Below, piece by piece: positions 14,128 through 26,800 of a stretch of 64,000 nt of DNA. The stretch comes from Gigantopelta aegis (lineage: Eukaryota; Mollusca; Gastropoda; Neomphalida; Peltospiridae): assembly GCF_016097555.1 (NCBI RefSeq), contig NC_054704.1, positions 23,197,731 to 23,261,730 of the forward strand. Reading direction: 5' to 3'. The notes under the pieces were generated by a model. The model worked only from the letters and a program-made list of their open reading frames with translations, ran no database searches and had not been told where the DNA came from. Each line of letters begins with the position of its first letter. The first letter of the stretch is position 1. The translations under genes and the position numbers were made by a program.

Positions 14128-17100
14128 CTGAAACAACAAAGTAGTTAATATATATATATTTTAAAATATCAAAGTTAAAGTTTAGTTTATTTAATATCAT
14201 TAGATCATATTGATTAATTAATCCTCGGCAATAGATGTCAAATTAAACGTGCGTAATTTTTCCATTGCAACAAGAGATCTTTTATATACACTTTCCTACA
14301 GACAAAACAGCACATGCCACAGTATTTGTTATACCAGTCAGAACTAAATCCCCAACACTGATGTGAATAAATTTGAAAGGAATGATTAATTGCTCCCATA
14401 ACTTATATTATGGAGAGCCATTTAAGATATTACCACACCGATACCATATAAATTTACATGCTAAGAGGAGCTAAACAATAATTTTAATTAGATGTAGTTT
14501 GAACAGAGCAGTTATATATACCTGCCCTTAAATGGTGAGGTCTGAAATCCAACCCTTAATATACCAGTTATGGTCACTGATTGGAAAAGAAAACGCTCAA
14601 ATTAGTCCATTCACCAAAGGGATCTTATCACCCATCAAAGGAAAATTTAATGAAATAAAGAAGCAAATACTTACCTCTAGCCTCCGCTACAAAAACCTTG
14701 ATATGTATATCTTCAAACTCAATTATAATCTACAAAAAAAAATGTATACAAATTGAAAATATTTAGAGACATATTCTTCATAAAAGTATTTAAACCTGCT
14801 TTCTTTAATAATCTGTTTGACAAATTTTATTCAAAGTGAATTATCACAGACACAAAAATGCAGTATTGTGCTACCTTGTGCATTCTCCAATCAGGGCAAG
14901 CCTCTGTTGGTGTGAACTGCTTGTATGTATATAATATGTGACATATAATGTCAAGCAACAGTGTTCAAAAACAAAATAAGAATTCCACTGAACTAAATGT
15001 CTCGCCTACCATAAAACATTTTGGTGCAATGTGAGGAACATCCATAGGTGCATTTATAAAGCAGGTTTCATTCACCTAGGATCTAAACACGAGACCTGAA
15101 TGCAAAAATTTATGCCATCACCACCACCACTTTATTACTCTATGTGTGTACTGGTATATTGTTTGTCGTTATATACAGGACAATATGTATTGATTTTAGT
15201 ATAAGCATTGTGTACAAAACTTTTAAAGAACTATGCATTTTGAAAAGCACATTTACAGATGATGCCGTATCATTACTAGTGTCTTCCACAGACATGCAGA
15301 ATGGCACTGGACTTTAAAGGCAAATTAATTGGGGAAGAGTACAGTATTTTGAATAAAACAGTATTTGGGTTTTGTAAACAGTAAACTTTGGCAGATTCCA
15401 TAATCACATATAAAAAATCAAAATTATTATTAAAAAATCAGTATTACGGAAGGATCATAACTGCATGTATATCATTAAAAAAAGACAATGAAAAGAGAGA
15501 AAAGAAAGTTCTGCCTATACTCAAAGCAATCAACAAATAAATGTCACTTATATGATATTTATGTCATATATTATTATAAAAAATAACTGCATTATCATAT
15601 TTGGTGTTAGTTTTACTGACAACTAATTTGAGGTTAGTTATACACCTGATAAATATTCAGTCAGGATGGAAGGAAATGTGTTATGTAATGACGCACTCAA
15701 CACATTTCTATTTACAGTTATATGGCATCGGATATATGGTTAAGGACTACAGATGGTTACTTACTGTCTTCAGTACCTGTGTTAACAACATTATGCTACC
15801 TACAACTCACCTGGTGCAGGGCACTGACACCCATCATATCAAAGAAGGTGACCCCCGACAAGTCCAGAATGATATGTTGAGGTCTTGAGCTTATCATTTC
15901 TGATTCTTCCATGTTGGAGTTGGCAACACAGTTGGCCTGAACTGATTCAGTCTGCATCATAAAAACAAACACAAGGAATTTATCTAATTTTGATGTGAAA
16001 GACATCCAAATTTTATCCTACTTCATGGCATTTGCCATTTTAACCTTTTCTTGATTTAATAAGTTGGAAATTATCAGTTTTACTCTCTATACTATACTTA
16101 GGTTATTAAAATCAGAAGACCTCACTAAATCTTAACATGACTAATATAATCAAACAGATTACTTCTATCCTTCATTATGTCACTACATGTACTTCAGGGT
16201 TGAAAATTAGCAGTCGCCCGGTCGCCTGCAGCGACCTTTATTGGCTAAGGGCAACTAAGAATTTTACAAAGGTAGTCTATTGCGTGACCATCGATTTTAG
16301 GGTCTGGCGATTATGGTACCAGTTGAAAAAAGAAAGACACTGAAACTGAATTGAATGTAACAAAACACACTGCGTTTGTGTTGGCATGAACTACAGATCT
16401 GGTAGCAGAATACATAGCACAAGCTCTATATTTTGACAATGACCGACTCGGCTTCTGTGGCTTTGGGCCAGGTTTTTCTAAAAATAAATTATTAAACTAA
16501 ATATTTAGGTTTTTCTAAATATAAATTATTAAACTAAATATTTTGGAGAGTTTAAAAAGTTTATTTGCGCACCCAAAAATAATATAAATAATAAAATAAT
16601 CATGTCTGAATACAAGAATCTGTATTAAAGGGACATTCCTGAGTTTGCTGCAATTTTTAAGACGTTATCGACTAATAGAGACTTTTTAACGATTGTAATT
16701 AAATATCAAATACATTTTTCTGCATAAAATATTAGTGGCTGTATATTAAACATGTTTCTGATCGTTCTAATATTTGTACTAGGTTAAATTTCATTTTATT
16801 TCTTTAAAAAAAAAAATGTTGGTACATACAAAATTATTTGAAGACAAATCCGGCTTAGGCTTCTTACAAATATTAAGATGACTAGAAACATATTGAATAT
16901 ACAGACACTGACATTCTAAATAAGAAAAAGTATTTAATATGTAAGTTTAATCGTAGAAATATTTTATTAGTCAGAAACATCTTACAACGCAACAAACTCA
17001 GGAATGTCCCTTTAAGAGACAAAGTTACTAACATTTGTTCTCTGGTCATCTATTGTGATGGTGTGCCCATTCTTCAGGAGATATTTCTTCAGCTTTATTG

Positions 17101-20100
17101 GGTTGATCCCGGTCAGTTTGTGAACCTTTTTCACAAACATTTCCGAGTTTGGAAAGTAAAGTGGTGCATCCAGTCTGATAACTTTAATACCTGGGAGTTC
17201 AGCAACCTGAAATAAGAAAGAAATACTTAGTTAATGACACCTACTTCAACATCATTTAAAATAAGACTATTTGATATTTACCTTAATATGTTTTTGCAAA
17301 CCTTAGTATAGCTTGTGCACAGTGTTCATTAATAGACACCAGGAGCAGATAATTATAGACACCAGGAGCAGATAATTAATAGACACCAGGAGAAGATAAT
17401 TAATAGATACCAGGAGCAGATAATTAATAAATTAATGTGCTCTACTGATTCATCCAATCCAATTATTCATTGCAACTCAGGCCTCAAGCACAGAGCTATA
17501 ATCCATTCCATTTTTATAAAGACAGTGAAACCCCTTTAAACTGGACCCTCTGTAAACCAAAATTCCTTCAAAACCAGACGTTTTTCAGTCCCTTTTTAAA
17601 TATCAGTTCCAAACATAATGGTTACCTCTGTAAACCGGGTACCCCTTAAAATTGGCTTTTTTACTAGGAACCTTGGGTGTCCGGTTTAGAGGGGTTTCAC
17701 TCTATAACAAAATTATTTTTTAAAACGCGGTCTCTGTTGACACTGTGTGTCTAGTGCAAGTTACCTGTTTGTAATACTTGAGTGATCTGAACTCGGATGT
17801 CTGGCTCACAATACCCACTGTCATCGAGGATAAGCTGGAAATGGCAAACACAGAGAGGGCTACATGTAATTACAACAGGAAACTCTTATTTGGTAAAACA
17901 TATATATAAATTACATTAACAAACAACAGTATCAGGGATCACATTAAGGGCCATTCAACAATTACGGAATGCAAAATTTGTATTTAAATTTGGTTTGGTA
18001 ATAAATATTGGACAGAATATCATATGTTAAAGAACATAATACATTTAGCAATGACAGGCTGAATTTTAATTTATTTTAAAAAAATGATACAGTTGTTTTG
18101 AAAATATTGCGTAACTCCTGACAACAAAGAGTACCTGTGAGGTACATGATATGCCCGTCAGGAGTGATGGAAAACCATAGATATTAATGAATATGTTATG
18201 GGTATGATTCAGTTCTATAATTATCAGAAACTTTTGCAATGGGATGGATGAACAATCTGTTTTGGACCAACTACTGATGATACTGTATCCATTGGAGAAG
18301 GTGCTGTCTGATTAATGAAGTTATTGTTCTTTATTAGAAGGGAAAATTTGTTTAGCATTTTTTTCAAAATTTTCCTATGATGTTCAGAATATAGACAAAT
18401 TATTTGATTTATTTGTATCATAGTGACCTAGTAATTGTATGTGACACATCACCATCCCAAATTGTTCCTACATGTGAGGTTTGATGCAAGATATGATCTG
18501 GACAAGGATTTAATGTTATGTGCAGTAGACCATGAAAACTAGGTCACAGTGACTTAGTAATAGTATGCGACACACCGCCATTCCAAGTTGTTCCTACATG
18601 TTTGGTTTGATGGTCCTGTATGCATCTGCATGCAAGATATGGTCTGGACAAGAAAACGTCAATAGACGGACGGACAACGTCAAACCATAATACGACCCAT
18701 CATAGACGGGCATATAAAAAAACTCTCCCTCTCCCCATACCATTTTGTAACGTATTCTATGATACCCCTTTCTTCCCAAAACCTTTAAGTGATTGATGAA
18801 CAGCCCTTATTCATTTTTGTCTAATACCTGATTATAAAATTAATGTAAATGATATTTATTAGGGATACTAGACACCATTACTGTACTGCCCAATATATTT
18901 TTGTTGACCGTGGACATAGGAAATTCTAACTCAATACCCTCAGTGATTATGTGCCTATAGCTACAAGAGTAGGTCATGGTGACCTAGTTATGGTACATAA
19001 CACACCTCCATCCCAAGTTGTACTTGGATGCAAGGTTTGATGATCCTATATGAAGTGATAAGAAAGATATGACCCAGACAAGGATTTCCTTTAATGTGCA
19101 GTAATGTGTGAAAAGTAGATCACAGTAACTTAGTTAGGTCACGGTGACCTAGTTATGGTGCACAATATCTGCCATCCCAAGCTGTATTTGCAAGCAAGGT
19201 TTTATGATCTATAAATATTTTAAATGACTAATGAAATTTGTCCAGTTGCCTTTTCTAATTTATGCCACATAGTCATAATTCAGTTTTATATAAAAATTTA
19301 TACTAAGTTGGATATAACAATGCACATATTTTCCGATAATAGAGTAAAACACCTCAGTAAACCTAAATTCCCTCAAAACCAGACCCTCAGTAAACCTAAA
19401 TTCCCTCAAAACCAGACCCTCAGTAAACCTAAATACCCTCAAAACCAGACCCTCAGTAAACCTAAATACCCTCAAAACCAGACCCTCAGTAAACCTAAAT
19501 TCCCTCAAAACCAGACCCTCAGTAAACCTAAATTCCCTCAAAACCAGACCCTCAGTAAACCTAAATTCCCTCAAAACCAGACCCTCAGTAAACTGGATTT
19601 CCCTCAAAACCAGACCCTCAGTAAACTGGATTTCCCTCAAAACCAGACCCTCAGTAAACTGGATTTCCCTCAAAACCAGACCCTCAGTAAACCTAAATTC
19701 CCTCAAAACCAGACCCTCAGTAAACCTAAATACCCTCAAAACCAGACCCTCAGTAAACCTAAATACCCTCAAAACCAGACCCTCAGTAAACTGGATTTCC
19801 CTCAAAACCAGATCCTCAGTAAACCTAAATACCCTCAAAACCAGACCCTCAGTAAACTGGATTCCCTCAAAACCAGACCCTCAGTAAACCTAAATACCCT
19901 CAAAACCAGACCCTCAGTAAACCTAAATACCCTCAAAACCAGACCCTCAGTAAACCTAAATACCCTCAAAACCAGACCCTCAGTAAACCTAAATTCCCTC
20001 CAAACCAGACCCTCAGTAAACTGGATTTCCATCAAAACCAGATGTTTTTCATGGTCCCGTTTTAAATATCAGTACAGAACAGAACCTCTCTATACTGGAT

Positions 20101-20835
20101 ACCCCTTAAAACCAGATTTGTTTACTAGATCCAATGGGTATCTGGTTCAGAAGGGTGTCAAAGGGAATAATACATTTGCCAACCACTCGGAAAATGAAAT
20201 TGATGAAAAGCAAGCATTTTAATGTGGCAAAGCATTGTAATAATACACCTAAATTTGAATTTGAATGACATCAGTATTCCAATGGCGTTACTTTACGTCT
20301 CCTTACAATAACATCAAACTGGGTCATGACCTCTCAAAAACGATCTCCAACATACAATTATGATATTCAACAGTGATCTCCTACACGGGTGTGTAAGAAA
20401 CAGTATTTTCTTACACCATTTAGTAGGTACATTTTTCATACTTTTATGACAATTTCTACATGTTTATGATGTTCCTTTATCTTACTGAGTTTTTTTATTT
20501 TATCTTAACTGTAATTCTAAACATTTAATGGCATACTAAATGGGGCATGATATTTTGTTGCTAACAATTTCATATTAAGCGTTGTGGGTATTTTTTTCTT
20601 CTTATGACTTAAGACATAAATAATAAGCAGAATTATTATACTCACATCTGTGTTCTCACAACCACAATAAATAAGGACACCAAAACACCAATCAGTAAAC
20701 CAATGTCCGTATCAAGCAGAACACAGGCTAGAAATGTCAGAATCCACACGGTCTGAAATTTAATACACATGTAATATATATATATATATATACATACATA
20801 CATACATACATACATACATACATACATACATACAT

Positions 20836-20891
<56 letters not shown>

Positions 20892-23800
20892 TATAGTCAT
20901 TATAATGAGCTCCAAATATAAAGAACAACATTTGGAAATATTTTAAATACTTGATACAACAATACAGAAATTTGTTTTAATAGTTTTCATTTTGTTTTCT
21001 TGAGTAAAGAGCTAAATATTTTCAATCAATGTTTTTTCCATGCAAAAATAAGTTAATTTAATATCAAAAATGAAAAAAGTCATATGCAGACCTAACAGCT
21101 CTACCCGATTTTATAGGAATCTCTTAATATTTGATCAAACCATCTTTTTTCCTGCCCAGAGGACTTTTCTCCTGAGAAATATCAATATTCTAAGTATATT
21201 ACATTCTGATCTACCTTAGCAGTGCTAATAATACAAGGGACATAATCGGTTTTTCAAACTGATAGCCAACAAGGGACATTACTTGTGACACTGGGGGAAC
21301 CTGACTATGTGTGGTAAGGACCCTTGGCTTGCAATGATGATGAACATATATACCTTTGTAGTTAAGAGTCCGTTTTAGGTGCAGTTACCTAATACCCACC
21401 GATTAAATATATGGGCTGGAGCATCGTTAACTCAACATTCATTTCTTTTCTTGCAAATACATTCAAACTAAAACAAAATTACAACCTAAATTTATCAATC
21501 CTTTATCTTGGGTTATTTACTTACACAGTCATATCGTGACTTGCGCCACAATTCTCTCAAAGTAAACAGTTTCATGAACATCCCACGGAGATTGACGATA
21601 ATAATACTTGCCAGGACACACTGAAATTAAAACAGGGTATAGTTACAAAAGTACAGATTTATTAACTATTATTACAAAAACACAGTGCTGTAATTGACTT
21701 AAACTAACTGTGGGGCCAGTAAAACAAAGTAATCAGGACACTAAAATATACAGTCTTGACTTCAGCTACATAAAATGGAAACTTTTGAATTAAAAAAGAC
21801 AACTTTTAAGTGAGAAACACAAATTACAAAAGGACTTTTATAATTAAACAATTGTGGGAAAATAAGGTTATGTGGTCAGCATAAATTTAGAGATGGTTAA
21901 TTCAATCTATATTCAAAAATTTCATTCTGCAGTTTGGAATCGAATATCAAATTGAAAAATAAAAATATACTTATATGAGCTAACCAAGTCATTAATATTG
22001 TAAAATTGAAAGAAAAAACAAATATATTGTCAACAATAGTAAATGATAAAATGTACACAGTTGACATTAAACATTATAAAGTGCCAGGACGAAGCCCAGT
22101 GGTAAAGCAATGGTGCATATAAAAGATCCCTTGCTACTAATGGGAAAAAATGTAGCGGGTTTCCTCTCTATGACTGTGTCAATTTGACCATATACATGTG
22201 TATCTGACATCCAATAGCCGATGATAAATAAATCAACGTGCTCTAGTGGTGTCATTAAACAAAACAAACTTTATTTATTATTTAAACATTATAAAGGAAT
22301 TCTGATTTGCTTATACATGTGTATGTGAATATTAATAAATTACTGTCTTGATGTCCAAGTTGCAAAATAAATCTGCAATGTCAGCATTTTTATCATTATG
22401 AAGTATTTACTTTGTTATTATCTGTACTAAATTGCTGACACCAGATGATGTGAATTTCAAGTTCTGAATATACGAGAATCAACTTACCAGTGGTAATGCG
22501 TGTAAGTAAGGACCAATGACCATGATGACTAACAAAACAACTGAGCATGCAATCAGCGACGTCACCTGAAATACAGTAATTAAAACTGTTACTATTTTGT
22601 ATGTTCAATAAAAAAAAATATATGCAACAGGTTTTGTTTCGTGCAAGTGTCATTATTACAACAATGTGTTATTTCAAATATTCCTTTCACTATAATTTTC
22701 CAAACATTAATGCAATGTTCATTTGATGACACCATTACAACTTATTTATAAATAGTTATTTAATTGTTTTATTATTTAGTACATAATGTAGTTTCTAGTA
22801 TGATAAATATTTTTGTGGGGAAATTTCAAATATAGGAAGGGAATCTATGGCTACTACGCTTTTTCAAAACAGCAGAAATAAAGTAATTTTCAAAATAAAC
22901 TACCTAAAATGTAGTACGATAAACGAGCACTTCTTAATAAAGAGAGCAAGGCAGGGAAAGGTATGTAAAGGCAGGGCAGGGCAGGGCAGGGCAGGGCAGG
23001 GCAGGGCAGGGCAGGGCAGGGCAGGGCAGGGCAATAAAAAGGTAGAGCAAGGCAGATGAAGAGAATGAAAAGCGAAGAAAGATGCAGGGAATGGAAGGCA
23101 AGGGAAGATACAGGGATGAAAATACAAGGGACTGTGCAGGGCAGGGCAAGGCTGGGCAGTTTAAGGAAACAGAGAATTGGATACCTGTGTCTTCCCCCCT
23201 GCCCCATCTTGAACTAAGCTCAGTGATATGGAGGCCGATGCAAAGTAGCCAGGAAACAGTGAACAGACGATTCCCGCCACTCCGGACGCCAACATCTCCT
23301 GTAAAGACAACACCAACTACTACAACTACCCAGCATGCAGCCATCCGTACCTGAGTGCGACCTCCAGCGCCGTCCTGCACGATGGACCGTGACACTGACG
23401 CTGCAGTGAAAAATCCCGAAAAAATAGAACACACAAGACAGGCCGAACCAATTGCAAACATCTCCTGAAACAAATAGTTAAACAAGGTGAGATATTTCTC
23501 AGACAAACCCACAGGTGACTGTAGTTATATTATAATGATTATAAAGTCCTAATTCAGGTTTTTGTTTAATATCAGTATAAGCACTGCAACACTTGTGGTT
23601 TGTTCAGTTTGACTAGAATGATCATCCTCTATCACATCAACATTCATTTAACATTAGGTGTACAAAATCAGTCTAGTGAGCAACCGCATGGGTAACTTCA
23701 CCTCAAAAGGAAGGTTTTCTTCTAAGACAATTGATGATAATATCCATTTATCTACTTACCAGCAATACACCAAAACAATATAACATTTTGAAGTGTAATA

Positions 23801-26800
23801 GAAGCCACAGCATAGGCCTACATAATGTACAAATTCAATACATGCACAAAACTGATTCCGAAAGATGTTATTACAGAAGGAAGGAAATGTTTTATTTAAC
23901 GACACACTCAACACATTTTATTTACGGTTATATGGCATCATTCATACATTGTATGGTTAAGAATCACACAGATATTGAAAGAGGAAGCCCGCTGTCGTCA
24001 CTTCATGGACTACTCTTTTTGATTAGCAGCAAGGTATCTTTTACATGTACCATCCCATAGACAGGATAGTACATACCACGGCCTTTGTTACCCCAGTCGT
24101 GGAGCACTGTTTGGAACAATGTTATTATAGATGCATGAGATTACGCTGTACTGGCACCAAAAAGTATTTCACAGAAATATTGCTAAAATTATGTTGAGGG
24201 TGAAATATCTGAGTGAGTTAGTCAGTATATATATATATATTATTACCAGAGTATTTTTCGGTATTGTCAATATCATATATTAGGAATAAAACTGTATTAT
24301 GCGAGTCTCTGGCGAGCATAATACATTATTTTTATTCCTAATATATGATACTGACAATACCGAAATACACGAGGGTAATAATCTCTTTATCATATAAGCT
24401 CAAGCTTAATACGTGTTTTTGTAAACTGTACACGCAACTTTAATTCCAGTCTGCCAATACTAGATATTCAAATGACGTAAGAATATGTGGCGCAGTGTAT
24501 TTTTGAATGGAAATGACCTCTGATTAACTATTTAAATTTCAGCAAAAAGAATTTTAAAAATTCCTAGGTTGTTATTAAAGTCTGAAGATATGACAGAAAT
24601 CAACTTAAATAAAATCATAAATGTAAACAAATACAAATTATATAAATTACTTTTAAATATATGGTAAAACAGCAGTGGAAAAATTAGTCTTTAGAAATTC
24701 ATTATTGTTATGTTCCGACCCTGATATGTCAAACAAAAAACAAAGTCAGAAAAGTTATTAAACTCACACATTCAATTTGAAAAAAATGTTTGTGTGTAAA
24801 TATTAGTAAACATTTTCCAGAAAGAATGCAACATGAACAAAAGTCTCATCACTCCTATTGTGTTAAAAATCATTCATCTTATAAAACAATTACATATATA
24901 TTTTGACATATAGTCATCAGAGGAAATCCACTACATTTTTTCTAATTCAACAACGGATCTTTTATATGCACTTTCCCACAGACAGGATAGCACATACCAC
25001 AGCCTTTGATATACCAGTCGTGGTGCACTGGCTGTAATGAGAAACAGCCCAATTGGCCCACTGATGGGGATCGATCCCAAACCAACCGCACATCAAGCGA
25101 GCACTTTACCACTGGGCTACGTCCCGCCCGCTGATGTCACATAAAGCCTTATAAACAGTATTTAGGTCATATAAAGTGGAGTAGAACACACTTTACCACT
25201 GGGCTACGTCCTGCCCGCTGATGTCACATAAAGCCTTATAAACAGTATTTAGGTCATATAAAGTGGAGTGGAACACACTTTACCACTGGGCTACGTCCCG
25301 CCCGCTGATGTCACATAAAGCCTTATAAACAGTATTTAGGTCATATAAAGTGGAGTAGAACACACTTTACCACTGGGCTACGTCCCGCCCGCTGATGTCA
25401 CATAAAGCCTTATAAACAGTATTTAGGTCATATAAAGTGGAGTGGAACACACTTTACCACTGGGCTACGTCCCACCCGCTGATGTCACATAAAGCCTTAT
25501 AAACAGTATTTAGGTCATATAAAGTGGAGTGGAACACACTTTACCACTGGGCTACGTCCCGCCCGCTGATGTCACATAAAGCCTTATAAACAGTATTTAG
25601 GTCATATAAAGTGGAGTGGAACACACTTTACCACTGGGCTACGTCCCGCCCGCTGATGTCACATAAAGCCTTATAAACAGTATTTAGGTCATATAAAGTG
25701 GAGTGGAACACACATTTTTTTCAGAAAACTTGCAACAGTGATATTTTTAATTTTACACATGTCCACTAAACAGCAAGATGTAGTTTATGAATACGAGTAT
25801 GTAGACAGGATCTTAGGGATTTCCCATTATTCCCAACACATTAATGATCGTTTTAGTCCCACACTTTTCGCAGACAATGCAGATTGAATTAGAATGAAAC
25901 ATTACCTGGTTGGAATCGACTTTATAGTTGTGCTTGATGCCAAATGTTTTTGCCATGGACACAGTCTGAGCATACGCCACAATGGCAATAATCATACCTT
26001 CTGCTATGTAATCTTTGGCTAGGAGAACGTTGGGAAGACGTGGTACAGGAACCCTACAAGAGAACGTACTGCTATATGAAATATAACGGTTCGTACATCA
26101 AACTCAAACAATTAAATTTTCTTTGCATCTATACACTTTACAGCAATCAGATTGGTCCAGAGGTGCTTACCTTTTTTTTGTTCAAATCTCGATGAACTGA
26201 AAAAATTTAAGCCACGCTTACTACCACCAACCCCACCCCGACCCCAGCTGACTCAGACTATTTTTGTGCAACAAGCCGAATTATTTAGATACAAAAGCAA
26301 TAATATTGTGACACAGATACCATGTAATATGATAAATTAATAGAAAATGCTATAACAGAATAGATATGTATACGCATTGATTAAAAACAAAAAACTCTTA
26401 ACTAATAAAATGAGACTCGGTCAGTGGCCAACGAAATGTAGAAAACTTCACGCCTGAAACTTACTTGTAAGCATTGTTCTACAGCTGTCAGCGAAAATTA
26501 ACCGGTTCCGTCGACAGTGGAAATGTTTGATACATTCCCTTCATTCATATTCAAAAAATATAAACTAAACATGAATCGGACAATTCTTCCAATATATCTA
26601 AATGATCTGTAGAAATGTACACAGCAGCTAGAGAAAATGGTGTCACTTATCAAAATTACATCATGACATCCTTTAAAAAATAGTGAATGAATGTTTGTAT
26701 TCTCATGCGACATAAGTATCAATGACGTTTACACAAACAATACTAAAGGCATATTTAAGCTAAACAAAATAAATTCAGTTATGTATTGTTATAGTGGGCA

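Noticed and set aside
19224-20222. Long open frame (332 residues) and antisense frames of 192 and 66 residues
   Set aside because: They only translate the 33-bp minisatellite; both strands stay open because the unit length is divisible by three.
22890-23512. Frames of 70-192 residues rich in Pro-Ala-Leu-Cys
   Set aside because: Translations of the GGGCA repeat running through exons 8a/8b in partly wrong frames; only the spliced exon segments are kept.
25102-25713. CRISPR-like regular array
   Set aside because: Whole 87-bp units are identical, with no variable spacers, and the genome is animal.
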